Shown here one piece after another: positions 9,561 through 17,218 of a DNA stretch of 64,000 nt. Origin of the DNA: MVRV01 sp964646755 (lineage in GTDB: Bacteria; Desulfobacterota; Syntrophia; Syntrophales; Smithellaceae). The stretch covers positions 30,955 to 94,954 of the forward strand of contig CAZYIE010000007.1 in NCBI GenBank assembly GCA_964646755.1, read 5' to 3'. The translations under genes were made by a program, and so were the position numbers. Position 1 is the stretch's first letter. Each line of letters starts with the position of its first letter. Below the pieces are notes generated by a model. It saw only the letters and a list, made by a program, of their open reading frames with translations. It was not told the DNA's origin and ran no database searches.

Positions 9561-10880
9561 ATGAAGAAAAAAAATATTAATATAAGCCTTTATGTGTTAA
9601 TTCCAGTTATCTACACAGGCTTCTCAGTAATTACAATGATTATCGCCTATCAGTTTTTATATTATTACGAGTTGCCCCAACGTTTACCAACTTTGCAAAA
9701 TTTTATTTATTTAGTCTGTGTAACCGGTTTTATAGTTTACCTTGTTAGTTACACTATTATGCGTAAGATATTCCAGCCGTTATTGCAATTTATACATAAA
9801 ACACAAAAAATGCCTATTTTTTCAAATACTCCTGCGGAAAATGAAGAATCAACTGATGAATTAACAAAAATTGTTCAAGTATTTAAAAATGTTACCAGTA
9901 TTTTAAGCAACGTTGAAGCAAAAGAGTTGTTTCCGCATATTATCGGCTCCAGTATTGTAATGCGCAATATATTTATGCAAATTACCAAAGTAGCCCCTAC
10001 CGAATCCACTGTTTTAATTACGGGAGAAAGTGGAACTGGCAAGGAATTAATTGCCTCCAGTATTTATGAGCATAGTTTGCGCAGCGAAAAACCGTTTATC
10101 AAAATAAACTGTGTGGCTATTCCGGAAGGGTTGTTGGAGAGTGAGCTCTTCGGCCACGAAAAAGGCTCTTTCACCGGAGCTGTAGGATTAAAAAAGGGTA
10201 AATTTGAGATGGCCGACGGTGGGACGATTTTTCTTGATGAAATTGGGGATATGCCTCTGGCTACACAAGCTAAATTATTGCGTGTGCTGCAGGAAAGACA
10301 ATTTGAAAGGGTAGGGGGAACAAAGACAATTGCGGTTGATGTCCGCTTTATAGCTGCTACAAATAAGGATTTACAGCTATTAATCAAAGAAAAGTTGTTC
10401 CGGGAGGATCTTTATTTTCGATTAAATGTTTTTTCCATTTTATTACCACCAATTATAGAAAGACAAGAGGACATATCTATCCTGGCCAATTATTTTTTAG
10501 AGCATTCACCAAAACCAGCGAAACTATCAACTTCAGCATTGCAAATATTAATTGGTTACTCCTGGCCAGGAAATATACGTGAATTGAAAAACGTTTTAGA
10601 ACAAGCTTCCATATTAAGCGAAAGCGGAACTATTGAGGATTATCATTTACCGGATTTTCTCCGTAAGAAATCAATTCAGATATACGGTAATATAGGGAAT
10701 AACATACCTCTGGATGGTCGTCTGGATTTACTGGAGAAAGAACTGATAATTAGCGCATTAAGAAACTCGGCCGGAGTACAGGTAAAAGCAGCCAATCTTT
10801 TGGGGATAAACCAGAGAAGCCTCTGGCACAGAATTAAGAAACACCAGATAGATGTGAAGGCAGCTAAAAACCTCCAATAA
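9561..10880 (+). CDS. Membrane-anchored sigma54-dependent transcriptional activator
   Basis: A bacterial enhancer-binding protein, 439 aa. Two transmembrane helices (about 8-31 and 48-68) are separated by only a short outside loop. A HAMP-like linker follows, then the AAA+ sigma54-interaction domain (about 130-360) with Walker A GESGTGKE, the sigma54-contact loop in the form GSFTGA, and the Walker B stretch GGTIFLDEIGDM. A Fis-type helix-turn-helix ends the protein (about 400-432, AANLLGINQRSLWHRIKKH). There is no receiver or PAS domain, and no partner kinase is nearby. It probably controls the pilin genes downstream, which have a -24/-12 promoter. The signal it senses is unknown. Confidence 0.9.
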   Translation: MKKKNINISLYVLIPVIYTGFSVITMIIAYQFLYYYELPQRLPTLQNFIYLVCVTGFIVYLVSYTIMRKIFQPLLQFIHKTQKMPIFSNTPAENEESTDELTKIVQVFKNVTSILSNVEAKELFPHIIGSSIVMRNIFMQITKVAPTESTVLITGESGTGKELIASSIYEHSLRSEKPFIKINCVAIPEGLLESELFGHEKGSFTGAVGLKKGKFEMADGGTIFLDEIGDMPLATQAKLLRVLQERQFERVGGTKTIAVDVRFIAATNKDLQLLIKEKLFREDLYFRLNVFSILLPPIIERQEDISILANYFLEHSPKPAKLSTSALQILIGYSWPGNIRELKNVLEQASILSESGTIEDYHLPDFLRKKSIQIYGNIGNNIPLDGRLDLLEKELIISALRNSAGVQVKAANLLGINQRSLWHRIKKHQIDVKAAKNLQ

Positions 10881-10897
10881 TTGTAGATAACCTACAA
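10881..10897. promoter_or_regulatory. Palindrome, candidate enhancer site for the sigma54 activator
   Basis: TTGTAG and CTACAA form a perfect 6-base inverted repeat with a 5-base centre. It begins right after the activator's stop and about 145 bases upstream of the -24/-12 promoter. That spacing is normal for an upstream activator site read by a Fis-type helix-turn-helix. Binding is inferred from position and symmetry only. Confidence 0.35.
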
Positions 10898-11039
10898 ATA
10901 TTGCTCAATTTCGATGAAATATAGAATGTTGCCCAGCAGGCAATAATAAAATAAATTTGACTTGAAGAAAATATTAATATATATCAATGACGTAAAAAAA
11001 AATAAGAAAAGAGCTTTTAAAGAGCGAATTTGTCCATGA

Positions 11040-11054
11040 TGGCACTAATATTGT
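11040..11054 (+). promoter_or_regulatory. Sigma54 (-24/-12) promoter for the pilin genes
   Basis: TGGCAC (11040-11045) and TTGT (11051-11054) are 5 bases apart. This matches the TGGCAC-N5-TTGC consensus at all but one position. It lies downstream of the sigma54 activator gene and about 180 bases before the first pilin start. Transcription would begin about 12 bases after the -12 box and leave a long leader. Confidence 0.7.
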
Positions 11055-11079
11055 ATAAAATAAATTAGAAAAATTAATC

Positions 11080-11165
11080 TCTCCGGGTTGAATTCCCCGT
11101 CGCTTGCGGCGAATGGAATGATACCTCCCGGAGATACCCCGCTGCTTGGGGGGGCGTTCATTGAA
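11080..11165 (+). repeat. Palindromic repeat-like element in the pilin leader
   Basis: TCTCCGGG (11080-11087) pairs perfectly with CCCGGAGA (11127-11134). Inside this, ATTCC (11092-11096) pairs with GGAAT (11115-11119) around a smaller stem closed by 98-103 and 106-111. A GC-rich CCCC...GGGG hairpin follows at 137-155. The block is much richer in G+C than its surroundings and resembles dispersed bacterial palindromic repeats. It would be transcribed as part of the 5' leader of the pilin mRNA. The rest of 10898-11232 is AT-rich with no gene. Confidence 0.5.
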
Positions 11166-11232
11166 AGAAAAATTAAAATAGCATAAATTGTTTTGCTAAC
11201 AAAATAGTACAAAAAAATGAGGAGGAAAAAGT

Positions 11233-11604
11233 ATGTTGAAAAACCAAAAAGGTTTTACATTGCTAGAAATTATTGCCGTTCTCGTTATTTTAGGCATTCT
11301 GGCAGCAGTGGCTACACCAAAGTATTTTAGCTTGGTGGATGAAGCACAGAAATATGCCGCACTTTCAGCTATAGGCGAAGTGAAGGCTAGAGCAAACCAG
11401 TATTATGCGCTCAAGACTTTGCGTAACGCTTCAGCGCCAACATCTGCGGATGTTATGACGTCTGTTACTACAGCTCCCAACGTTGGTCCTGATTTTACTG
11501 TAGCGGCAGCGGCCTCTGGCAGTGACATTGTAATTACTGTAAATTCCATTAAAGGAGCAACGATTACTCCTGTTATTGGAACGTGGACTTTCCCAACAGA
11601 ATAA
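11233..11604 (+). CDS. mshA: Type IV major pilin (MshA-like), copy 1
   Basis: A prepilin of 123 aa with a short positively charged leader (MLKNQKG) and a prepilin peptidase site between Gly7 and Phe8. The conserved Glu at mature position 5 is in FTLLEIIAVLVILGILAAVA, the hydrophobic helix that packs in the fibre core. The C-terminal half is rich in Ala, Ser, Thr and Val with no Cys pair, so it lacks the disulfide loop of many pilins. GAGGA lies just upstream of the ATG. It is the first gene after the sigma54 promoter. No prepilin peptidase gene is in the window. Confidence 0.88.
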   Translation: MLKNQKGFTLLEIIAVLVILGILAAVATPKYFSLVDEAQKYAALSAIGEVKARANQYYALKTLRNASAPTSADVMTSVTTAPNVGPDFTVAAAASGSDIVITVNSIKGATITPVIGTWTFPTE

Positions 11605-11626
11605 TAAAGAAAGTGAGAATAAAAAT

Positions 11627-11998
11627 ATGTTAAGAAATCAAAAAGGTTTTACTCTGCTCGAAATTATCGCCGTACTGGTGATACTGGGAATCTTAGCCGC
11701 TGTGGCCGTTCCAAAGTATTTCAATATGCAAGATGATGCCAGAAGTAGTGCCGCGCAATCGGCAATTTCTGAGGTAAAAGCCAGAGCAAACCAGTATTAC
11801 GCGGCAATTTCTTTGCGCAATGGAACAGCTGCTCCGGCGGCGTCTGTTCTTGCTTCTGTAACTGCGGCTCCCGATGTTGGAAATGATTTTGGTGTGGCAG
11901 CAGCAGCTTCAGGAAGTAACATTTTAATTACTGTATCTACAGTAAAGGGTGCAGCGTTAACTGCCGCGGTTGTGGGAACGTGGATTTATCCACAATAG
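11627..11998 (+). CDS. mshA: Type IV major pilin (MshA-like), copy 2
   Basis: A second 123-aa prepilin with the same leader, cleavage site and Glu5, and a C-terminal domain clearly related to the first copy. Shared landmarks are VKARANQYYA, FGVAAAASGS and a GTW motif near the end. The two genes use different synonymous codons even in the conserved helix, so the duplication is not recent. The ATG at 11627 is preferred over the in-frame start at 11576, which lies inside copy 1 and would destroy the leader. It ends just before a strong terminator. Confidence 0.87.
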   Translation: MLRNQKGFTLLEIIAVLVILGILAAVAVPKYFNMQDDARSSAAQSAISEVKARANQYYAAISLRNGTAAPAASVLASVTAAPDVGNDFGVAAAASGSNILITVSTVKGAALTAAVVGTWIYPQ

Positions 11999-12029
11999 AA
12001 TTATTCCTCAAATTGTAATTAAACACGAA

Positions 12030-12062
12030 GTAGCGTGATTCCAAAATCACGCTACTTTTTTT
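12030..12062 (+). terminator. Rho-independent terminator after the pilin genes
   Basis: GTAGCGTGATT (12030-12040) and AATCACGCTAC (12045-12055) form a perfect 11-base stem with a 4-base loop, followed by a run of T. It ends the pilin transcript. It also separates it from the convergent gene whose stop begins at 12061. Confidence 0.9.
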
Positions 12063-14133
12063 ATATAAATTGCTTTAAATTTTTCTTTACAATTAAAGAA
12101 ATATCTTCCCGATCTGGAACATAAACAATCAGCATCTCATCTTTGGTTAATTCTTTAATATATTCAATTGTCTTTGATGATCCCTTAAGGCAAAATAGTA
12201 CTTGGATTTCCCGACTTAGCATTTGGGTATTATTAGTTTTTGAATATAATTCAATAAGTGCTAAATTGATAAAGGCGTTCTGGGGCAGAAGTAAACGCAG
12301 AGATTTCAGAGATGAGATTGCCCCGGCATAATTTTTTTTCTGACGGTAAACTTCGGCCATAATCATCAATGACAATGTGGAGTTGGAATTATGCAGTAAA
12401 CATTTTTTTGCAAAATATTGAGATTCGTTAAATTTCTCCTCTTTAAGCAAAATAAAACTGTAGAACTCCAGCAGTTCAAAACTGCCGGGATATTTTTTTA
12501 GTTTATCTCTAATAATTTCTGCGGATTCCCGAATTTTATTTTGCCGGAGTTTGATTTTGGCTATATGAATCGTATTCTGGATATAATCCGGGAGAACAGC
12601 CAATGATTCATGGAATTTTTTTAAAGCGAGATCATCTTTCCTTTCAAAGAAATATAACAGCCCCATATTAAATTCCAAAATCGCTAGAGCTTGGTTACTT
12701 CCAAAATTATATAAAGCAATAGCTTTTTCGTATTCTGAAAAAGCTTTTTCATTTATATTACTATTAAAGTAAATTCTACCTAAGTTGGCGTGGGGTCTGC
12801 TCAGTCGGGGATATTTATAGATGTTATCGAACCATAAATGGAAATCACTGGAGAATATTGCATTGCGTTGGAAAGTGTTATCTCCTAAGCTTGTTAATAT
12901 GATAACAATTCCAAAAGCAACAGCAAATTGAATCAGTTTTTTATAAGAAAAGTAGTCGATCGCAGAAATTATAAATTCCGCAACCGGAATAAATAAAAGC
13001 ATCGCCGGTAAATAATTGCGATGTTCATATATCAATTCCAAATTAAAAAATGACCCCTCTATTAAATGGTTTAAAAAATAAAAAATTATACAAAAGGAAA
13101 GGAGAGGGCGCTTTTTTGCGTTATAAAAAGCGAAACCGACTGCTATCAGAATTATCAAAATAGCAGGTAGTGTAGTCCATGGTTGGAAAAGTGAATGAGA
13201 AACATCTATATCATAGAGCAGTGTTAAACGGGAATTGATGGGATAAAATAATAGTGACAAATAAAATATAATGACTCGAGGTTCGGTCAAAATTCTTTGA
13301 ACCACTGTAAAATCGCGTATTTTGTATTCATCAAAAAATGATGAAAAATTAACATAGATAAAAGCAATAATTAAAATTACAGCTATTGGCAGCAACGAAA
13401 TCTTTAAGAATTTCTTAATATTTTCTTTGCTGACGCCTTGAATTAAAAATAAATCAAATAACAATATGCTGATGGGAAGCATTGCGGCATTTTCTTTGGA
13501 AAGAACAGCCGCTAAACCAGCGAGAGCACACCCGATAAAAAAACCTATAGAATAAGCGGGTTTTTCAACTGTCCGCGCTTTTAAATAGAAATACATGGAT
13601 AGGATGTAAAACATTCCTGCCATGGAAGCCATGCGCTGGACTATGTAGCTAACAGAAGTGACAAAAACGGGATGGAGCGCCCAGAAAAATGTTGCCAGAA
13701 GTGCTACCGGGTAGGCGATATTTTCATATTGATCCTTCAGTCGTGGCAATTTCATCGTATTGTAAATTAATAGAAATAGAAACACAGCTGCAAGGTAGTG
13801 AATCGCAAAATTAACAACATGGTAGCCGAAAACATCCAGGTCATGAAATTGATGGTTCAATGCAAAGCTTAAATAGGATAAGGGGCGTGAAGGTCTTGCC
13901 TGTTCTAATCCATATATACAATGTTTTATTTCGGACCAGGAAAAAGATTTAATCTGGATGTAGGGATTATTCAGGATGTTGCCGAAATCGTCAAAATGCC
14001 ACTCACCGTAAAAGCTATTCGAATAAATTGAGATTAGTATTATGAAGAGAGTGATAAAAGTAAAAAAATATTTCGGCGATTCGGAAAATTTAAAATTAAT
14101 CGGTAAAGTAAAACCGTTTTCTTTTGTAAGCAT
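12061..14133 (-). CDS. TMTC/DUF1736-like membrane protein with TPRs, candidate pilin glycosyltransferase
   Basis: A 690-aa protein. About 400 residues hold roughly ten transmembrane helices, followed by a soluble region with TPR-like helix pairs (for example HANLGRIYFNSNINEKAFSE). The first outside loop carries the acidic pair in WHFDDFGNILNN, which fits the catalytic Asp position of GT-C glycosyltransferases. Later segments HPVFVTSVSYIVQRMAS and LSKENAAMLPISILLFDLF match the pattern of TMTC/DUF1736 proteins, some of which are O-mannosyltransferases. It converges on the pilin genes across a shared terminator. A role in glycosylating pilin is inferred from context only; it could equally serve the glycan cluster downstream. 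Confidence 0.6.
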   Translation of the reverse strand: MLTKENGFTLPINFKFSESPKYFFTFITLFIILISIYSNSFYGEWHFDDFGNILNNPYIQIKSFSWSEIKHCIYGLEQARPSRPLSYLSFALNHQFHDLDVFGYHVVNFAIHYLAAVFLFLLIYNTMKLPRLKDQYENIAYPVALLATFFWALHPVFVTSVSYIVQRMASMAGMFYILSMYFYLKARTVEKPAYSIGFFIGCALAGLAAVLSKENAAMLPISILLFDLFLIQGVSKENIKKFLKISLLPIAVILIIAFIYVNFSSFFDEYKIRDFTVVQRILTEPRVIIFYLSLLFYPINSRLTLLYDIDVSHSLFQPWTTLPAILIILIAVGFAFYNAKKRPLLSFCIIFYFLNHLIEGSFFNLELIYEHRNYLPAMLLFIPVAEFIISAIDYFSYKKLIQFAVAFGIVIILTSLGDNTFQRNAIFSSDFHLWFDNIYKYPRLSRPHANLGRIYFNSNINEKAFSEYEKAIALYNFGSNQALAILEFNMGLLYFFERKDDLALKKFHESLAVLPDYIQNTIHIAKIKLRQNKIRESAEIIRDKLKKYPGSFELLEFYSFILLKEEKFNESQYFAKKCLLHNSNSTLSLMIMAEVYRQKKNYAGAISSLKSLRLLLPQNAFINLALIELYSKTNNTQMLSREIQVLFCLKGSSKTIEYIKELTKDEMLIVYVPDREDISLIVKKNLKQFI

Positions 14134-14277
14134 ACAAACTCAACCTAAATATTTTTTTATAGTGAGTAAAATAAAAAACCGCAAATAAAATGCCTCTGCA
14201 AACGACGTCCGTCTTAGGTTTTATCTCCATTTTAAACCGGACAGTTTAACTACTTCTCATACATCTAGCATAATTCA

Positions 14278-14306
14278 TTGACATGCAGCAAGAATCTTAT
14301 TATGCT
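14278..14306 (+). promoter_or_regulatory. Sigma70-type promoter for the glycan cluster
   Basis: TTGACA (14278-14283) and TATGCT (14301-14306) are 17 bases apart. They lie 44 bases before the first aminotransferase start, in the 216-base divergent region between this gene and the minus-strand TPR membrane protein. Nothing else recognisable lies in 14134-14349. Confidence 0.6.
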
Positions 14307-14349
14307 AATACATCATAAAAATAAGTTCTTATCAAAAAATGGTTAAGAG

Positions 14350-15468
14350 ATGAAAGTACCTTTTGTTAATCTTTGGGCACAATATCAATCCATAAAAGAT
14401 GAAATAGATGCCGCCGTGGAATCTGTGATAAAGTCATCAGCTTTCATAGGTGGTCAATATGTGAAAAAATTTGAAGAAGAATTTGCACAATATGTTGGGT
14501 CAAAACATTGTGTTGGTGTCGCCAATGGAACTGATGCCATTTATATCGTCTTGCGTGCTCTGGGCATAGGTCCGGGGGATGAAGTTATTACTGTAGCAAA
14601 TTCTTTTATTGCTACTTCAGAAGCTATAACCCTCACAGGCGCAAGGGTTGTGTTTGTTGATTGCGATTCACAAACATATAATATTGATTGTGCAAAGGTG
14701 GCGGCGGCAATTAACCAGCGAACAAAAGCAATTGTTCCTGTCCATTTGTATGGCCAGCCTGCGGATATGAAAACCATTAATAGCATTGCGAGCGAACATA
14801 AGTTATACATAGTTGAAGATGCCGCACAGGCTCATGGCGCGGAATACAATGGCTGTCGCGTGGGTACTTTAGGAAATGCAGCATGTTTTAGTTTTTATCC
14901 CGGTAAAAACTTGGGCGCATACGGGGACGCCGGCGCCATTGTTACGAACGATGAGTCCTTGGCTCGGAGATGCAGTATGATAGCAAATCATGGTCGTTTA
15001 AAGAAATATGATCATGAAATTGAGGGTATTAACAGTCGGCTTGATGGACTGCAGGCGGCGATTCTTTCAGTCAAGCTTAAGCATCTTGATGATTGGACAC
15101 AAAAAAGAAGGGCGAATGCAAGACTGTATAAAAAGCTCTTGATTGATTCCGGAGTGATTTGTCCTTTTAACGCCCTTAATGTCAAGCATGTTTATCATTT
15201 GTTTGTTATTCAAGTTGCCAATCGTAAGGTGATACAGAATTATTTGAACACCAGGGATATTGCAACTGGCATTCACTATCCTATTCCGTTGCCTAATTTA
15301 ATGGCTTACAGATATCTTGGATATAATGAAAACGACTTTCCCCGTGTAACGGAATTATCCACAAAGATTCTATCTTTACCCATGTTTGCCGAACTGGAGA
15401 GGGAGCAAATAGAGTATGTCTGCGCCGAATTACAGCAAGTGCTTGTAAACAAAAGGGAGAAAGGCTAA
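14350..15468 (+). CDS. DegT/DnrJ/EryC1/StrS sugar aminotransferase (WbpE-like)
   Basis: A PLP-dependent nucleotide-sugar aminotransferase of 372 aa. It shows the family signatures VGVANGTDAIYIVLRALG (cofactor phosphate binding), IVEDAAQAHGAEYNG, and FSFYPGKNLGAYGDAG, which contains the Schiff-base lysine. The neighbours downstream are a Gfo/Idh dehydrogenase and a left-handed beta-helix acyltransferase. That trio matches WbpB-WbpE-WbpD, which make a 2,3-diacetamido uronic acid in other bacteria. Its stop overlaps the next start (TAATG). The exact sugar cannot be told from the sequence; 3-amino-6-deoxyhexose pathways use very similar enzymes. Confidence 0.85.
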   Translation: MKVPFVNLWAQYQSIKDEIDAAVESVIKSSAFIGGQYVKKFEEEFAQYVGSKHCVGVANGTDAIYIVLRALGIGPGDEVITVANSFIATSEAITLTGARVVFVDCDSQTYNIDCAKVAAAINQRTKAIVPVHLYGQPADMKTINSIASEHKLYIVEDAAQAHGAEYNGCRVGTLGNAACFSFYPGKNLGAYGDAGAIVTNDESLARRCSMIANHGRLKKYDHEIEGINSRLDGLQAAILSVKLKHLDDWTQKRRANARLYKKLLIDSGVICPFNALNVKHVYHLFVIQVANRKVIQNYLNTRDIATGIHYPIPLPNLMAYRYLGYNENDFPRVTELSTKILSLPMFAELEREQIEYVCAELQQVLVNKREKG

Positions 15469-16547
15469 TGGCGACTGATGTTATTCGCTTAGCTATGATT
15501 GGTTGTGGAGCAATATCTAAAAAGCATGTTAACGCACTGCAAAATATTGAAAATGTAAAAATTGTTGCTGTATGCGACATGAATCCTAATTTAGCCATAG
15601 CGACCGGTAAAAGATTACAGGTGCCAAGTTTTACTGATCCACACGATATGGCGATTAAAGAAAAGTTTGATGCGTTTGAAATATTGACTCCTTCCGGAAA
15701 TCATGCCTCTATGATTTTAGATTTAGTAAAGTATCAAAAGCATTTTATTGTTGAGAAACCATTGGCGCTTCGTATTGAAGATGCAGACCGGATTTTAAAA
15801 TCCTGCGACGCGAATGGTATAAAAATATTTGTTGTTCAGCAAAATCGTTACAATTTGCCGATAATTAAATTGAAAGAGGCAATTGATCAGGATAGATTTG
15901 GTAAGTTAGTTATGGGCACTATTCGCGTACGCTGGTGCAGAAAACAAAGTTATTATGATGAGAAACCATGGCGCGGAACTTGGGCTGCTGATGGCGGTGT
16001 ATTGACGAATCAAGCCAGTCACCATATTGATATGCTCATCTGGCTTATGGGAGATGTCGAAAGTGTTATGGCCATGACAAGCACAAGTTTGGCAAAAATT
16101 GAGGCAGAGGATACGGGTGTGGCCATCGTAAAATTCTATAATGGGGCTCTTGGAGTTATCGAGGCCACGACAGCCACGCGACCCAAGGATTTAGAAGGTT
16201 CCATAAGTATTCTCGGAGAAAAGGGCGCTGTTGAAGTTGGCGGTTTCTTCATGAATAAGTTAAAGACTTGGCAATTTCAGGATGCGTTGCCGGATGATGA
16301 GACGATATGGACAAAATGGAGTGAAAACCCGGATATTCCTGCGTGGAATCATGGGGAGTATCTTAAAGATGTCATTAAATGTATAAGGGAAAACAGGCGA
16401 GGTCTCGTGGATGGTCTGGAAGGCAGAAAATCTTTGGAGCTAATTAATGCAATTTACGAATCTGCAGAAACAGGACAAATGATATCTCTCCGGTTCAGGC
16501 CGAGATCGTGCCGCCTGGGACTTCAGGAAAATGATATTGCACGATAG
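15468..16547 (+). CDS. Gfo/Idh/MocA-type nucleotide-sugar dehydrogenase (WbpB-like)
   Basis: A 359-aa NAD(P)-dependent sugar oxidoreductase. The Rossmann motif is IGCGAISKKHVNAL near the start, the catalytic EKPLA signature lies around residue 97, and NQASHHIDMLIWLMGD matches the substrate-site segment seen in this family. It lies between the aminotransferase and the acyltransferase. The likely step is 3-oxidation of a UDP-HexNAc or uronic acid before transamination. Its C-terminal end overlaps the acyltransferase start by 17 bases. A second enzyme of this type is fused to an acyltransferase at 27455-29044. Confidence 0.85.
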   Translation: MATDVIRLAMIGCGAISKKHVNALQNIENVKIVAVCDMNPNLAIATGKRLQVPSFTDPHDMAIKEKFDAFEILTPSGNHASMILDLVKYQKHFIVEKPLALRIEDADRILKSCDANGIKIFVVQQNRYNLPIIKLKEAIDQDRFGKLVMGTIRVRWCRKQSYYDEKPWRGTWAADGGVLTNQASHHIDMLIWLMGDVESVMAMTSTSLAKIEAEDTGVAIVKFYNGALGVIEATTATRPKDLEGSISILGEKGAVEVGGFFMNKLKTWQFQDALPDDETIWTKWSENPDIPAWNHGEYLKDVIKCIRENRRGLVDGLEGRKSLELINAIYESAETGQMISLRFRPRSCRLGLQENDIAR

Positions 16548-17190
16548 AGAATCTGGCTTTTTAAAAAGAAAAGATATAAAATCGATGGATCCTTTAATAT
16601 ATGCTAACGTTATCATGGGTGAAAACGTAGAAATCGACAAGTTTGTTATCATTGGTCAGTCTTCCCGAGGGAAAAAAGAAGGCGAAATTCAAACAATCAT
16701 AGGTTCAAGCGCATTAGTACGATCACACACAGTCATATATGCAGGAAATAACATTGGTGATAACTTCCAAACAGGTCACCATGTAATGATCAGGGAAGAC
16801 AATGTAATTGGCAATAATGTAAGTGTGGGAACGGGGACTGTTATCGAACATCACGTTAAGATTGGTAATGGTGTGCGTATCCATTCACAGGTTTTTATAC
16901 CCGAATACTGCGTTCTTGAAGAAGGATGCTGGATAGGACCAAATGCAGTTTTAACTAATGCAAAATTTCCCAACAGGCCAGATACAAAGAAAAATCTTGC
17001 TGGCGTTGTTGTCGGGAAAAATGCGGTCATTGGTGCAAATGTAACTATTCTTCCCGGTATCCATATCGGCGAGAATTCACTGATAGGTGCAGGCACTATT
17101 TTATCAAAAAATGTACCTGCAAATATGGTCGTTTATAATTATAAAAATTTGACTTGGCACAATCTTCCCATAAAGAATAATATACCATAA
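16531..17190 (+). CDS. Left-handed beta-helix N-acyltransferase (WbpD-like)
   Basis: A 219-aa hexapeptide-repeat enzyme. Repeats such as IGDNFQTGHHVMIREDNVIG and VIGANVTILPGIHIGENS form the trimeric left-handed beta helix. His in HHVMIRED fits the catalytic position of sugar N-acetyltransferases. It would acetylate the amino sugar made by the previous two genes. The start is uncertain. ATG 16531 overlaps the upstream gene and has AGGAAA directly before it; ATG 16585 (MDPLIYANVIMG) would also give a full catalytic domain. Confidence 0.8.
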   Translation: MILHDRESGFLKRKDIKSMDPLIYANVIMGENVEIDKFVIIGQSSRGKKEGEIQTIIGSSALVRSHTVIYAGNNIGDNFQTGHHVMIREDNVIGNNVSVGTGTVIEHHVKIGNGVRIHSQVFIPEYCVLEEGCWIGPNAVLTNAKFPNRPDTKKNLAGVVVGKNAVIGANVTILPGIHIGENSLIGAGTILSKNVPANMVVYNYKNLTWHNLPIKNNIP

Positions 17191-17218
17191 TAAGCAAATA
17201 TCGAAGAAAGGGCAGGCA

